From positions 62,001-126,000 of the forward strand of contig OMYA01000007.1 of the NCBI GenBank assembly GCA_900315175.1: DNA of 64,000 nt, read 5' to 3'. The DNA comes from an uncultured Bacteroidales bacterium (GTDB taxonomy: Bacteria; Bacteroidota; Bacteroidia; Bacteroidales; F082). The translations under genes were made by a program, and so were the position numbers. The notes below the pieces were generated by a model. It saw only the letters and a list, made by a program, of their open reading frames with translations, was not told the origin of the DNA and searched no databases. This document shows, one piece after another, positions 9,342-19,069 of the stretch (position 1 is the stretch's first letter; every line of letters starts with the position of its first letter).

Positions 9342-10502
9342 TTATTTCTTAATTTGTTCTCTAATAATATCTAAATAACCTGTTCCGTATTTTAAATCAG
9401 GCTCCAAATGATTTCCTTCCCCCCATTCATTCCACGCCTGTATAAAAACTATTTTATGCTGTTGTTGCTTATTTTCTGTGCAATCTATAGCTTTTTCCAA
9501 AATTTTCTTAAAAGCTTCTGGTGTGCTATCTGTGTAAATAGTAGCACTCTTTCCTGCACGAGGGCTTCTATCCCAATTGGGGAAGATTGTCGGATAAACA
9601 TCTTCTGCATAATCATCAGACGTAATAAGATATTTATTTATTTTGTCCTGTCTAAAGGTGTCCAATATATCAAACTTTAAATATTTACTCATAACTCTTT
9701 TTGCCACATGATTAATGACACCCTTACACATCAACTCTGCGCGCAATCGCCCTACGGAGTTAACCGCATCAAAACCATAATCTCTAACTGCTTGATAAAA
9801 GGCTGACGCTTTATCTGTTCTAGGTAAGGAATAATTATGAGTGCCACGCTGTCCTACTTCAGTATAAGAGGCATTATTTGTTCGTCCAACAAAATGAATT
9901 CCCTTTAATCCATTCTTCACAGCCAATAAGCGCCACAAATCAATGAAATGTTTCATGTCGGGGAGGGCATCAGGATCATAAACCACAAAAATAGGACATC
10001 CGTCAACTGTCATATATCTTGGGTCTTTAAACGCTGGTAAAAGAGCATAAAAATGAGCAGTGTAGTCATCGTCTCCTAGATACTCTTGCTTCATTAAAAT
10101 ACTCGAAGAAGTTGATCTACCTGTTTTTTGCCACGTTTTATTAGACCATGTATGATTAGCCCAACATAGACAAAAAGGATAATCTGGCTCGCCCAATCTC
10201 AAGACCTCATTAAATGGCAACTCCAGCAAACGCCTGCCATTCCCAAACCAGTAATGCCAATAACAAAAACCCTCGATGCCAGCCTGTCTCGCCATTTCTG
10301 CCTGTTCTTTTCTTATTTCAGGCATTCTAAGGTCGTAAAAGCCCAAATCAGCTGGAATATGCGGTTGGTAATGCTTCTTAAAAAGAGGTCTAGCTTTAGC
10401 AACATTGATCCATTCAGTAAAACCTTTCCCCCACCATTCATCATTCTCTGGAATCGGGTGAAATTGAGGCAGATAGAAAGCAATCAATCTTATTGTATTC
10501 AT
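9342..10502 (-). CDS. WbsX-type glycosyltransferase/GH99-like protein
   Basis: The 386-residue protein matches the WbsX family (PF14307, Glyco_tran_WbsX) strongly: RLIAFYLPQFHPIPENDEWWGKGFTEW at the start, GIEGFCYWHYWFGNGRRLLE near 75-95, FCLCWANHTWSN near 110 and FIQAWNEWGEGNHLEPD near 360. These genes are typical of O-antigen and capsule loci. The fold is related to GH99-like barrels, so whether it transfers or cleaves sugars is still unclear in general. It lies 9 bp after the polymerase gene. Confidence 0.9.
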   Translation of the reverse strand: MNTIRLIAFYLPQFHPIPENDEWWGKGFTEWINVAKARPLFKKHYQPHIPADLGFYDLRMPEIRKEQAEMARQAGIEGFCYWHYWFGNGRRLLELPFNEVLRLGEPDYPFCLCWANHTWSNKTWQKTGRSTSSSILMKQEYLGDDDYTAHFYALLPAFKDPRYMTVDGCPIFVVYDPDALPDMKHFIDLWRLLAVKNGLKGIHFVGRTNNASYTEVGQRGTHNYSLPRTDKASAFYQAVRDYGFDAVNSVGRLRAELMCKGVINHVAKRVMSKYLKFDILDTFRQDKINKYLITSDDYAEDVYPTIFPNWDRSPRAGKSATIYTDSTPEAFKKILEKAIDCTENKQQQHKIVFIQAWNEWGEGNHLEPDLKYGTGYLDIIREQIKK

Positions 10503-10511
10503 TATAATAAT

Positions 10512-11606
10512 TTAAAAATTCATCCAGTCGATTTCCCAATAGTTAGGGGCATTATAATAGATGTAGAAGAACAAAGCGGCGTATGCTAAAACAGCCACTT
10601 TACAAAAAGTTTTATTTTTGAACGAAATCAAAAACCCTATTGGGATGACTATTGGCTCGCACGAAACAAATAATTCCATCATCCGCAAAGCCACCCCAGA
10701 TAAGCTTGAAAATAAAGGCAAAAAACATAATCCAACAATATAAACCTTCAAAAAGCACACATACCAGGGGTAAACATTTTGTTTGCTATTTAAATTATAA
10801 AAGAAGAAAAAAGCCAAAGCAATTCTTACAATTTGAATTAAATTAAATACGTTATTCTCATACGACTCCCTCCCTGCATACCCAGACAATAAACTGGAAA
10901 TAGAAGAAATAGGGATATATGATATTAAAGAAGACATAGAATACTGTGCAAAATATAATAAATAACTAAATAGCAAAAAGAGAAAGTACTTCCTGGGATT
11001 ATTTGTAGTTGAAATAAACCAAATAACTATAAACACTATGGAAGAATAATGGAAACTTAATGAAACTAAATAGGTAATTATAAATAATCCAAGTTTTCGT
11101 TTATATGAGAAATAGACCAATAAAATCAGCAAAGCAGAAGCTACAGCTGCTCTTATCTGGATTAAATCATGTAATATGTAATAATTTGACAAATAAACTA
11201 TAATCGTACCCCAAATGAGAGGAGAGAATTTGTTATACAGGAATACCCGCAAAGGTATTGATATGAGAGCAAAAACTATGAACATTAAATAGTAGTTATT
11301 ACCATCAACTATATTTAACAACTTAACTATTATTCCAAATGCAGGCTCCATACGTTCGTTCTGATCAACACCTTGGAAAAGACGAAAATAAGAATTGTAA
11401 TCTGCCATGGTCGGTGGTTTGACAACTGCCGCAAAAACCAACAATCCCACCAATAAAAATAGTAATATGTGATTGAACGAAATAAACTTATTACCCCCAA
11501 TTGCGTCAACTTGTGGTTTTTGAATTGGCGAGAAAACAAACAAGACGCAACTAACACAAAAAAGAGCAAATAGTATTTCTTTAGTTATTAGCAACATAGT
11601 TGTCAA
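10512..11606 (-). CDS. EpsG-like polysaccharide polymerase (Wzy role)
   Basis: A 364-residue integral membrane protein with about ten predicted helices and a long basic-to-aromatic loop. The pattern KPPTMADYNSYFRLFQG near 70 and PAFGIIVKLLNIV near 95 is that of the EpsG family (PF14897), which functions like Wzy polymerases: it joins flipped repeat units at the periplasmic face. It overlaps the end of the hexapeptide acetyltransferase gene by 26 bp; a second ATG three codons in would shorten the overlap to 17 bp. No other polymerase candidate is seen in the left locus, which supports the assignment. Confidence 0.82.
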   Translation of the reverse strand: MTTMLLITKEILFALFCVSCVLFVFSPIQKPQVDAIGGNKFISFNHILLFLLVGLLVFAAVVKPPTMADYNSYFRLFQGVDQNERMEPAFGIIVKLLNIVDGNNYYLMFIVFALISIPLRVFLYNKFSPLIWGTIIVYLSNYYILHDLIQIRAAVASALLILLVYFSYKRKLGLFIITYLVSLSFHYSSIVFIVIWFISTTNNPRKYFLFLLFSYLLYFAQYSMSSLISYIPISSISSLLSGYAGRESYENNVFNLIQIVRIALAFFFFYNLNSKQNVYPWYVCFLKVYIVGLCFLPLFSSLSGVALRMMELFVSCEPIVIPIGFLISFKNKTFCKVAVLAYAALFFYIYYNAPNYWEIDWMNF

Positions 11607-12237
11607 ATGATTTTATTATCCTAGCAGGATTTCCTACTGCAACAGTATATGAAGGAATGCTTTTAGTAACAACTGTATTTGCCCCGATAATAGAGCCTTT
11701 GCCTATACGAACATTGGGACAGATAGTCGCTTTATCTCCAATCCACACATTGTCCTCTATTATCACAGGTCCTTTTGATACTAATATTCTCGTATTAGGA
11801 TCAGATTCCATTTCATCTAAAGTGACTGAACCATGTGCGTTGTCTGTTATTGTTACATACTTTCCTGTCAAAACGCAATTCCCGATTTCTATTCTATTAA
11901 TTGCAGTTATATGGCAATTCTGACCGATATTTGTTCCATTACCTACGATTATTTGCGGCTTTTCGTAGAGCTTTGTTCTCCATGTGGTAATAACGGCATT
12001 CTTTCCAATATATGAATTTTGGCCTATAGAGATACCTGGTCCCTCGATTCTTATGGAGGGATAACGTATTACAGAGCCGTTACATATGTTTATGCGGACC
12101 GAAAGGCAGCCCGTGTATAAATTTTCAACTATACGAGACATATAATTATTACACAACACTCGTATAGGATGAAATACCTTTCCTAATATGAAGAAAAAAC
12201 GGTAAATGAAATACCTTGAGTTATTTTTTAAAAACAT
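11581..12237 (-). CDS. Hexapeptide-repeat O-acetyltransferase
   Basis: A 218-residue left-handed beta-helix acyltransferase. From about residue 60 to 205 it consists of hexapeptide repeats such as ISIGQNSYIGKNAVI, IGNCVLTGKYVTI, IEDNVWIGDKATICPNVRIGKGSIIGANTVV and ends in the PAxII hook (VGNPARIIKSF). The conserved His is in TDNAHGSV near residue 130. It resembles WcaF/maltose acetyltransferase-type enzymes that acetylate sugars from acetyl-CoA. The N-terminal 50 residues are basic and hydrophobic and may touch the membrane. It overlaps wzx upstream by 17 bp. Confidence 0.9.
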   Translation of the reverse strand: MFLKNNSRYFIYRFFFILGKVFHPIRVLCNNYMSRIVENLYTGCLSVRINICNGSVIRYPSIRIEGPGISIGQNSYIGKNAVITTWRTKLYEKPQIIVGNGTNIGQNCHITAINRIEIGNCVLTGKYVTITDNAHGSVTLDEMESDPNTRILVSKGPVIIEDNVWIGDKATICPNVRIGKGSIIGANTVVTKSIPSYTVAVGNPARIIKSFDNYVANN

Positions 12238-13753
12238 GCTTTATCAAATTTTTGATTTGAGATCTCTCCGCCTTATTAATAGCCAGGAAATATGCTAATA
12301 GAGATACTTGTGTTACATTAATCACACAACCCAATAATAACCGTACCCATCCTTCTTTATAAATTGAAGTAAACAGTTGCATCGATACCATCGAGACTAT
12401 AAATATAAGAATACCTACTATTAAGAAATTCAGTAAATATGACGTTATTGTCAGTTCGCGAACTTCTTTTTCCAAAACTATAAGCCTAAAAATGTGGGCT
12501 AATGAAAATATTCCAAAAGTCACCACAAAAGTCGAAACAGGAGGGAAACCTATCTTAAATAAAACATATGTTAATGGCATTGACAGCAAAGTAAGAGTCT
12601 CTACTATCAGATGATATTTTTTTATATTCCCAGAAGCCTGCATTACTGTCGTAATCGGAGCGCTAAGAGATAAGATAAATGCATACCATATTGACCATTT
12701 TGTAAATAGTATCATGTTCTCTGACACTTCTCCTAACCATACAGTCAATACAAATCGTGTCTCAATTGTTAAAGGGATGCATACCAACAACAAACAATAA
12801 AAAATACACTTATTAGATAATAAATACAAAGAGTTTAAATAGGCATAATCCCCTGCTGCATAACATTTCACTATAGGCGGACGAAAAGCCATCGAAAAAT
12901 TACCCGCAAGCGTCACCAATGCTGAATGAACTTGCAATGAAATGGCTCTAGCCGTATTTACAATAGGGCCAAAGAACATATTCAAAAGAATAGTATTACC
13001 TTGATTGTTCATTACACCTGCCAAATGGCCATAGAGGCTCCACCCAGAAAAGGACAATATGTTCTTTAGCATTGGTTTGGAATAACCCTTTTTAATAACG
13101 CAGATACTGGGATAAAACTTCTTACAACTAGCCCAATAGCATAAAAAAACAAAGAGCCAGGCAATCATGACAAATATCGAATATACAATGAGTCTATCAA
13201 ACCCTAGATATTTAAGAGCAATAGACAATAACAAAAGAATCACACTATGGGCGATTGAAATATACGCCCAGATATTCATCCTTTCAAAGGCTATCAACAA
13301 TGAAGAGTATGGCAAATAAAGGAAGGATGCTATTACGGCAAAAATTGCAAACTGATATACAATATTTGCGGCCCCAATGCGAGCTTCTGGTATAACCAAC
13401 TGAGTATTTACGAACCAGAGACCAATTGTCTCGCATATTAATAGAAAGACTGCAACTATTACTAGATAACATTTAAAACTCACAGAAAAAACCGTACGCA
13501 ATTCCTCTTCGTCATTTTTACCTATCGCATATGAGAAAAAACGTTGTGTGGCACTTTGTAGGGCATTGTTGACAAACACTAGAGAGGTCACAAAACCTGA
13601 TACAACATTGTATATCCCATAGTCCTCTTCCCCTAATGCGTGTAAAACCACTCTTACTGCATATATATTGATCACCATCACTACGACCATTCTTACATAC
13701 AGTAGAAAAGAGTTTTTTGCGATTCTTTTATTACTGGTTATACTTTGTTGCAT
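12221..13753 (-). CDS. Oligosaccharide flippase (Wzx family)
   Basis: A 510-residue protein with about 12-14 membrane helices. The N-terminal pattern KRIAKNSFLLYVRMVVVMVINIYAVRVVLHALGEEDYGIYNVVSG is typical of MOP-superfamily polysaccharide exporters. It should move undecaprenyl-linked repeat units from the cytosolic to the periplasmic leaflet. It is the first of the tightly overlapping group wzx, acetyltransferase, polymerase, and follows rmlD after 84 bp. Confidence 0.92.
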   Translation of the reverse strand: MQQSITSNKRIAKNSFLLYVRMVVVMVINIYAVRVVLHALGEEDYGIYNVVSGFVTSLVFVNNALQSATQRFFSYAIGKNDEEELRTVFSVSFKCYLVIVAVFLLICETIGLWFVNTQLVIPEARIGAANIVYQFAIFAVIASFLYLPYSSLLIAFERMNIWAYISIAHSVILLLLSIALKYLGFDRLIVYSIFVMIAWLFVFLCYWASCKKFYPSICVIKKGYSKPMLKNILSFSGWSLYGHLAGVMNNQGNTILLNMFFGPIVNTARAISLQVHSALVTLAGNFSMAFRPPIVKCYAAGDYAYLNSLYLLSNKCIFYCLLLVCIPLTIETRFVLTVWLGEVSENMILFTKWSIWYAFILSLSAPITTVMQASGNIKKYHLIVETLTLLSMPLTYVLFKIGFPPVSTFVVTFGIFSLAHIFRLIVLEKEVRELTITSYLLNFLIVGILIFIVSMVSMQLFTSIYKEGWVRLLLGCVINVTQVSLLAYFLAINKAERSQIKNLIKHVFKK

Positions 13754-13837
13754 AAATAATGTGAATAGAATATTAATACGTATATTGCTGATAGCATTTC
13801 AATGCCACAAGTTATTGAGGATTTTCATTTAATGGCC

Positions 13838-14782
13838 CTATTCAACCATATTAGACAAGCACGTTCGTAGAGAAAAAGTCCAATATGGTATATTGAGTCC
13901 AAACGACACTTTAATCTTTGTTTTATCAAGAACACTGAAAAAGGGACGTATCACTTTACTTGGAAATTCGTCGCTATGGCAGGGTTGTATATCACAACCG
14001 GTATTGCCAGCATATTCTGCAATCATCTTTGTAAAGTCGTACCAGGAGCAGACACCCTCATTACTAAAATGGTACGTTCCTACATTTTTATATGCAGTGC
14101 GCTCACCCACCATCTTATAGATTATTTCCGCCAGATCCCTTGCGTAAGTAGGTGTTCCAACCTGGTCGAAGACTACCTTTAACTGCGGCTTAGTGACGGT
14201 TAGATTAAGCATTGTCTTCACAAAGTTCTTCCCAAACTCGCTATAAAGCCAAGCTGTCCTAATAATAACATAGTCACAGCCGACCCTCTCTATTGCCTGT
14301 TCTCCATGAAGTTTGGTTAAACCATAAACTCCAGTAGGCGTTCCATTCTGGTCTTCTTTGCAAGGGGTATTGTATGGCTCTTTCCCAAATACATAGTCTG
14401 TAGATATATGAATGAGCAAGCCTCCTGCTACTTCCTTCATAGCTATAGCCAAATTTTCCGGGGCTTTTGCATTCAGCAATTCTGCAAGTTGCTCGTTATC
14501 TTCTGCTGCATCTACGTTAGTATAAGCAGCACAATTAATGATAATAGACACTTGTTCATCTTTCACCATCTTACGGATGGCATTGAGATCGGTAATATCC
14601 AATCGACGCGTACTAATGTCAACATTTGCTCCTCCTATTTTATGGAGCATAGCAATAGACTCCTCAGAAGCATCTGTAACATCGGTAAAGATGTACTTAT
14701 CGCCAGAAGTGCATTGGCTTGTTACAAGTCTCAGTTCATTGCCAAGTTGTCCATTGGCACCAGTTACAAGGATATTTCTCAT
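13838..14782 (-). CDS. rfbD: dTDP-4-dehydrorhamnose reductase
   Basis: The 314-residue SDR enzyme starts ILVTGANGQLGNELR, with the GxxGxxG dinucleotide-binding turn. It carries NCAAYTNVDAAEDN near 105, HISTDYVFG near 145 and the catalytic YxxxK as YGLTKLHGE near 170. It reduces dTDP-4-keto-L-rhamnose to dTDP-L-rhamnose, the last step of the Rml pathway. Its start codon overlaps the rfbC stop by four bases. The C-terminal RPFFSVLDKTKI motif is also typical. At 314 residues it is slightly longer than the family average. Confidence 0.95.
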   Translation of the reverse strand: MRNILVTGANGQLGNELRLVTSQCTSGDKYIFTDVTDASEESIAMLHKIGGANVDISTRRLDITDLNAIRKMVKDEQVSIIINCAAYTNVDAAEDNEQLAELLNAKAPENLAIAMKEVAGGLLIHISTDYVFGKEPYNTPCKEDQNGTPTGVYGLTKLHGEQAIERVGCDYVIIRTAWLYSEFGKNFVKTMLNLTVTKPQLKVVFDQVGTPTYARDLAEIIYKMVGERTAYKNVGTYHFSNEGVCSWYDFTKMIAEYAGNTGCDIQPCHSDEFPSKVIRPFFSVLDKTKIKVSFGLNIPYWTFSLRTCLSNMVE

Positions 14783-15357
14783 TCTGCGTAGTAATCTATA
14801 TTGTAATCAAAGACCTCTGGACAGTTTGCTAGGGTTGGATGTAGTTTGTCCTTTGCAGAAAGCATTACATCCGCTGCAGGTATTTGCCAATCAATGCCTA
14901 AAGCAGGATCATTCCACATAATAGAGCCCTCAGACTGAGGCGCATAAAGATTATCGCACTTATATTGGAAAACGGCTTCCTCGCTCAAAACCACAAAACC
15001 GTGGGCAAAACCACGTGGAATGAAGAACTGGCGGTGGTTCTCACCTGTCAGCTCCACCATCACGTGTTTGCCAAATGTAGGGGAACCTTTCCGTATATCA
15101 ACGGCCACATCAAGTACGCGTCCTTTTAATACACGCACAAGTTTGCTCTGAGCATCTTTACCCTTCTGGAAATGCAATCCTCTCAAGACGCCATAACAGC
15201 TCTTACTCTCGTTGTCTTGAACAAATTTTATGGGACGCACCTGCTCATCAAAGTCCTTCTGTGACCAGGTTTCCATGAAATAGCCTCGCTCATCACCAAA
15301 GAGTTTTGGCTCAATGATAACTACACCTGGGATTTCAGTCTGTATTACGTTTATCAT
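14779..15357 (-). CDS. rfbC: dTDP-4-dehydrorhamnose 3,5-epimerase
   Basis: A 192-residue cupin enzyme of the RmlC family. The hallmarks are ERGYFMETWSQKDF near 25, VRGLHFQ as LRGLHFQKGKDAQSKLVRV near 60 (with the catalytic His) and VDIRKGSPTFGKHVMVEL near 90, followed by FIPRGFAHGF near 112. It epimerises C3 and C5 of dTDP-4-keto-6-deoxyglucose. Its gene lies 9 bp downstream of the deleted rmlA copy and overlaps rfbD by four bases. Confidence 0.96.
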   Translation of the reverse strand: MINVIQTEIPGVVIIEPKLFGDERGYFMETWSQKDFDEQVRPIKFVQDNESKSCYGVLRGLHFQKGKDAQSKLVRVLKGRVLDVAVDIRKGSPTFGKHVMVELTGENHRQFFIPRGFAHGFVVLSEEAVFQYKCDNLYAPQSEGSIMWNDPALGIDWQIPAADVMLSAKDKLHPTLANCPEVFDYNIDYYAE

Positions 15358-15366
15358 ATTATTCGT

Positions 15367-16203
15367 TTAGAAATTGTCAATTTTACCTGCTCCATTTTTT
15401 TCAAACTCATCTGCCATCTTCATCAGGTACTGGCCATATTGGTTCTTGAGCATAGGCTTCGCCAACTCACGCATCTTTTCTGTTGTAATCCAGCCTTTTC
15501 GGAGGGCTATGCCTTCCAAACAAGCAACCTTGAGGCCTTGACGTTTTTCTATAGTTTCAATATAGTTGGTTGCTTCTGTCAGGCTGTCGTGTGTACCAGT
15601 ATCTAGCCAAGCGAAGCCTCGGCCAAGGGTCTGAACCTTCAGTTCGCCATCTTTCAGAAATTCCTGATTCACTGTGGTGATTTCCAATTCACCTCTTGCG
15701 CTGGGCTTGATGTTCTTTGCGACATCAACCACCTTATTGGGGTAGAAATAGAGACCAACAACTGCATAGTTGCTCTTTGGCTCTTTGGGCTTCTCCTCTA
15801 TGCTCAGGCAGTTCCCTTGCTTATCAAACTCTGCTACTCCATAGCGCTCTGGATCATTTACCCAGTAACCAAACACTGTGGCCTTCTTGTCTTCCTCTGC
15901 AGTGCGTACTGACTCTTTGAGGAGAGCACTAAAACCTGCACCGTGGAAGATATTATCTCCAAGCACTAAGCAGGCGCTATCGTTACCTATGAATTCTTCA
16001 CCAATGATGAAGGCTTGTGCCAGCCCATCGGGAGAGGGTGGTGTAGAAATAATCAAAATATCCCTTATTCCTGCCAACATCAATGCACTGATGGGGTAAT
16101 AAACCATTGGCTTATCATAAATAGGTAGCAACTGCTTGCTCACACCCTTGGTTATTGGATAAAGACGAGTACCGGAGCCTCCGGCAAGTACGATTCCTTT
16201 CAT
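15367..16203 (-). CDS. rfbA: Glucose-1-phosphate thymidylyltransferase with 25-residue internal deletion
   Basis: The 278-residue protein aligns end to end with the 303-residue RmlA encoded at 23517-24428, except for one in-frame loss of 25 residues. After ILIISTP the sequence jumps directly to [10 protein letters not shown]. The missing segment ([10 protein letters not shown] to FEYAEQ in the other copy) includes an alpha/beta unit of the Rossmann-like core and the Gln just before PSPDG, which in characterised RmlA enzymes contacts the thymine base. The nucleotide-binding loop [20 protein letters not shown] and the downstream GDNIFHG, EEKP and [13 protein letters not shown] motifs are intact. 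Intact RmlA makes dTDP-glucose from dTTP and glucose-1-phosphate; this copy may be inactive or altered. The two copies differ throughout at DNA level, so the duplication is not recent. Confidence 0.9.
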   Translation of the reverse strand: MKGIVLAGGSGTRLYPITKGVSKQLLPIYDKPMVYYPISALMLAGIRDILIISTPPSPDGLAQAFIIGEEFIGNDSACLVLGDNIFHGAGFSALLKESVRTAEEDKKATVFGYWVNDPERYGVAEFDKQGNCLSIEEKPKEPKSNYAVVGLYFYPNKVVDVAKNIKPSARGELEITTVNQEFLKDGELKVQTLGRGFAWLDTGTHDSLTEATNYIETIEKRQGLKVACLEGIALRKGWITTEKMRELAKPMLKNQYGQYLMKMADEFEKNGAGKIDNF

Positions 16204-16243
16204 TTCCTATATTATTTATAATTACTTCATTTAAAAGGACTGG

Positions 16244-16497
16244 CCCGCTGTTATTGAACCTTATTTATGAGAGACAGCGGGTATCCCGCCCTATGGTTGG
16301 GGCATCAGGCTGTGCGGAAGACCTTTCTGCCCCATCGCGGCTCCGGCTGCGCGTAAAGACCGGAGCTGTTTAATAATATCTTCTATTGCATTATCACTAT
16401 ATTGTTTTGTTTGCAAGGGCATTGTGAACCGTATGTTGACAGCACCCAAATGCTGCTTCGCAGCCTTTAGCTCTCTATCTTTCTCTTCATCAGCCAA
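16244..16497 (-). other. Gap between abiH and rfbA with a doubtful 68-codon ORF
   Basis: The 443 bp between abiH and rfbA (16204-16646) hold no clear gene. A 68-codon frame at 16291-16497 starts MADEEKDRELKAAKQHLG and reads like a small charged helical protein for its first 45 residues, but the end is Ala/Gly/Pro-rich and translated from a GC-rich patch unlike the surroundings. I cannot confirm it. An inverted repeat of CCCGCTGT and ACAGCGGG (16244-16281) could form a hairpin just upstream of rfbA. Confidence 0.3.
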
Positions 16498-16646
16498 GCT
16501 TTATCCAACTTTTCCGATCGTTCTCATACGCACCGGCCACGCATCATTCTGTCGGCGTTATGGCGCAATTTGATGTTAATTGTTAAATGTTAAAAGTATA
16601 ACGACTGTTTAAAGCACCCTCCTCAATTTCTGGATAATACTAGTCT

Positions 16647-17738
16647 TTACTTTATTTTCAAAGCCTCTTTTATTGTCTTCTGCGTCCCTGCAAGCATCTC
16701 TGCCTCATCTGGTAAATAGACTGGTTTCTGCTCTATGACATCAACTTTGATTTTGAAAATATCAGAGTCATATACACCCAACACGCTAGATGGGATGGAT
16801 ACTGGTTGGCCAGTATTGGAAATAATTCCATAGGATACAAACTTCTGATTCAAGTTTTCTATCTTATCCATCATCTTTGGACCTTCGTTTCCTCCAAAAG
16901 TATCACTTCCATAATGGAAAAGGATGACCTGGATATTGCTTTTCACAACACGGCTGACAATTCGATTCCATATACGAGTATCCGTCTTACCAAATGATGT
17001 ACCATATACGCAAATCAGATGGGCAGCATCTATCGCATTTATCGCCTGTTCTTCGTAACCAGTTCTATAGACGTCGTTAATCGTAGATGTTTTTATGAAA
17101 CGATTGCGAATGCTATTCTCCTTAATCAGTTGTTTGTTGCTAACTTGGGCCTCGTCATTTACTCCTAGCACAATGCCTTCATCCACAGTACCATGAAGAT
17201 GAATGGGACGATTAAACTTGAAATTTATCTTGTTATCAGTGCATTGGGACATATTCTCACCTTCTTGAAAGGCAAGACGTTCAAAAGTATCAGTATAGTT
17301 TAGCGTAATAGTACTGATAACGTGAGGGGTATTATTCACGTACTTTGATATGTAGTTTGTAATATCACGCTTATCCAAATTCCTACGCAGATGATGAGAG
17401 ACATTTGCCATATTGGAAAGAATTTGTTCTCTCACCTTTGCATTCGGCTTTACCCGCTCCTGCTCATTCTTCATATAAAGTGACAATTCCTTGACCAAGT
17501 CGTCGTGAATGGCAATAGCTCTATCTCTTGAAACCTTTTCATTCAACCACTGCCCAAGACGAGTCTCTAAATCCGTCCATGTATCAATATCCTTCCACAC
17601 TTCTTTCTTGAATTCCTCAATGAATGGGTCGGTATTAGGCTGATGGTTGTACAAATAATGTTTCAGGAAAGATCCATAACTGGTATTAAGACCAAGTGAT
17701 AGGTCAAATCCGTTACCGAAAATATACAGTATGTTCAT
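16647..17738 (-). CDS. abiH: AbiH-family abortive infection protein
   Basis: The 363-residue protein begins MNILYIFGNGFDLSLGLNTSYGSFLKHY, the signature of the AbiH family (PF14253), in which the GNGFDLxxGL nucleotide-like loop is the most conserved part. Further family features are DIDTWTDLETRLG near 52, the TLNYTDTFERL block near 145 and HLHG-like RPIHLHGTVDEGIVLGVND near 175-195. AbiH was described as a phage abortive infection protein of lactococci; its mechanism is not established. It is a single gene placed between the UDP-glucuronate epimerase and the deleted rmlA, in the accessory zone of the polysaccharide operon. It shares the strand of the locus and could ride on its transcript. Confidence 0.88.
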   Translation of the reverse strand: MNILYIFGNGFDLSLGLNTSYGSFLKHYLYNHQPNTDPFIEEFKKEVWKDIDTWTDLETRLGQWLNEKVSRDRAIAIHDDLVKELSLYMKNEQERVKPNAKVREQILSNMANVSHHLRRNLDKRDITNYISKYVNNTPHVISTITLNYTDTFERLAFQEGENMSQCTDNKINFKFNRPIHLHGTVDEGIVLGVNDEAQVSNKQLIKENSIRNRFIKTSTINDVYRTGYEEQAINAIDAAHLICVYGTSFGKTDTRIWNRIVSRVVKSNIQVILFHYGSDTFGGNEGPKMMDKIENLNQKFVSYGIISNTGQPVSIPSSVLGVYDSDIFKIKVDVIEQKPVYLPDEAEMLAGTQKTIKEALKIK

Positions 17739-17875
17739 GTCTGAACCGCTATGTCTTTAAATCAGTAATTTAACTATATTCAGAATGCCATTAACCATTA
17801 AGTTGATGTCCTCGTCTCTGCTCTCACTCAATCGCAACCTTCAAACTCCCTTCTTTCCTTATTCTTGGCTTAAGC

Positions 17876-18913
17876 TTACCCATAGTATTCCTTATACCAC
17901 TCCGCAAACTTCCTCAATCCCTCTCTCAATGTAATCTTCGGCGTAAACCCAAAGTCACGTTCTAATGCTGTTGCATCAGCATACGTTGTCGGCACATCGC
18001 CCGGCTGCATCGGAACCAGCTGCTTGTGTGCCTCAAAGTCGTAGTCCTGCGGAAGAACGCCTGCACGAAGCAATTCCTCTTGCAATATATTCACGAAATC
18101 CAGCAAATTCTCAGGCTGGCCTCCACCAATGTTATATACAGCATAAGGAGGTATTGGCAAACCGTCTTCGCCGGTCTTCTTCTCAGGAGCTTTATTCATC
18201 ACACGGACAATACCCTCCACAATGTCATCCACGTAAGTGAAGTCGCGGCGACAGTGGCCGTAGTTGTATATCTGAATGGTCTCACCCTTCAACAGTTTGT
18301 TGGTGAAACCAAAGTACGCCATATCAGGTCGCCCTGCAGGACCATAAACGGTGAAGAACCTCAATCCAGTGCTCGGGATGTTGTAAAGCTTACTGTAGCA
18401 ATGCGCAAAAAGCTCGTTGCTCTTCTTTGTCGCAGCATATAACGACACCGGGTTATCCACCCTGTCATCCGTGCTGAACGGCACCTTCTTGTTGCCACCA
18501 TACACACTGCTGCTGCTGGCATAAACGAGATGCTCAACAGGATTATGACGGCAGGCTTCAAGAATATTGTAAAAGCCGATAATGTTGCTTTCGATATAAA
18601 CTCCTGGATTATCTATGGAATAACGCACGCCCGCCTGTGCAGCCAGATTCACTACAATATCAAACTTATGCTCAGCAAAGAGACCATCCACAAGAGGCTT
18701 GTCGGCAATGCTCCCTTTGACAAAAGTGTAGTTAATGTCGGCTGGCTTCAGCTCTTCCAGTTCACGGAGCCGATATTCCTTCAACGAAACATCATAGTAG
18801 CTGTTGAGATTATCAACCCCCACAATGGTACCCTCCTCCATCTCTTTAAACAATCTCTTCACCAGATTCGCCCCAATGAATCCCGCACTGCCAGTAACAA
18901 GTATGCTTTTCAT
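17876..18913 (-). CDS. UDP-glucuronate 4-epimerase (NAD-dependent epimerase/dehydratase)
   Basis: The 345-residue extended SDR starts ILVTGSAGFIGANLVKRL (GxxGxxG). It has NLAAQAGVRYSIDNPGVYIESN near 90-115, the SSSSVYGGNKKVPFS block near 135 and catalytic YAATKKSNE near 160. The AQAGVRYS segment and the RRDFTYVDDIVEGI stretch near 225 are typical of the CapI/LpsL group, which converts UDP-glucuronate to UDP-galacturonate. The substrate would come from the UDP-glucose dehydrogenase of the same operon (28752-30056). The gene lies between the zinc-ribbon gene of the MBL cassette and abiH. Confidence 0.87.
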   Translation of the reverse strand: MKSILVTGSAGFIGANLVKRLFKEMEEGTIVGVDNLNSYYDVSLKEYRLRELEELKPADINYTFVKGSIADKPLVDGLFAEHKFDIVVNLAAQAGVRYSIDNPGVYIESNIIGFYNILEACRHNPVEHLVYASSSSVYGGNKKVPFSTDDRVDNPVSLYAATKKSNELFAHCYSKLYNIPSTGLRFFTVYGPAGRPDMAYFGFTNKLLKGETIQIYNYGHCRRDFTYVDDIVEGIVRVMNKAPEKKTGEDGLPIPPYAVYNIGGGQPENLLDFVNILQEELLRAGVLPQDYDFEAHKQLVPMQPGDVPTTYADATALERDFGFTPKITLREGLRKFAEWYKEYYG

Positions 18914-19069
18914 AATATTTACAATGTCCCGTATGTGATGATTAATATCTAAGTTTGGTGTGTTTCAATTTTGTTAGTTTTAAGCCTCGAGAGATTAACT
19001 GATTTGAGGATTCTTTTTCAAACTTTATCGCAGTATTTACTGCGTATAAAGACTTATTGGCAACGATTC

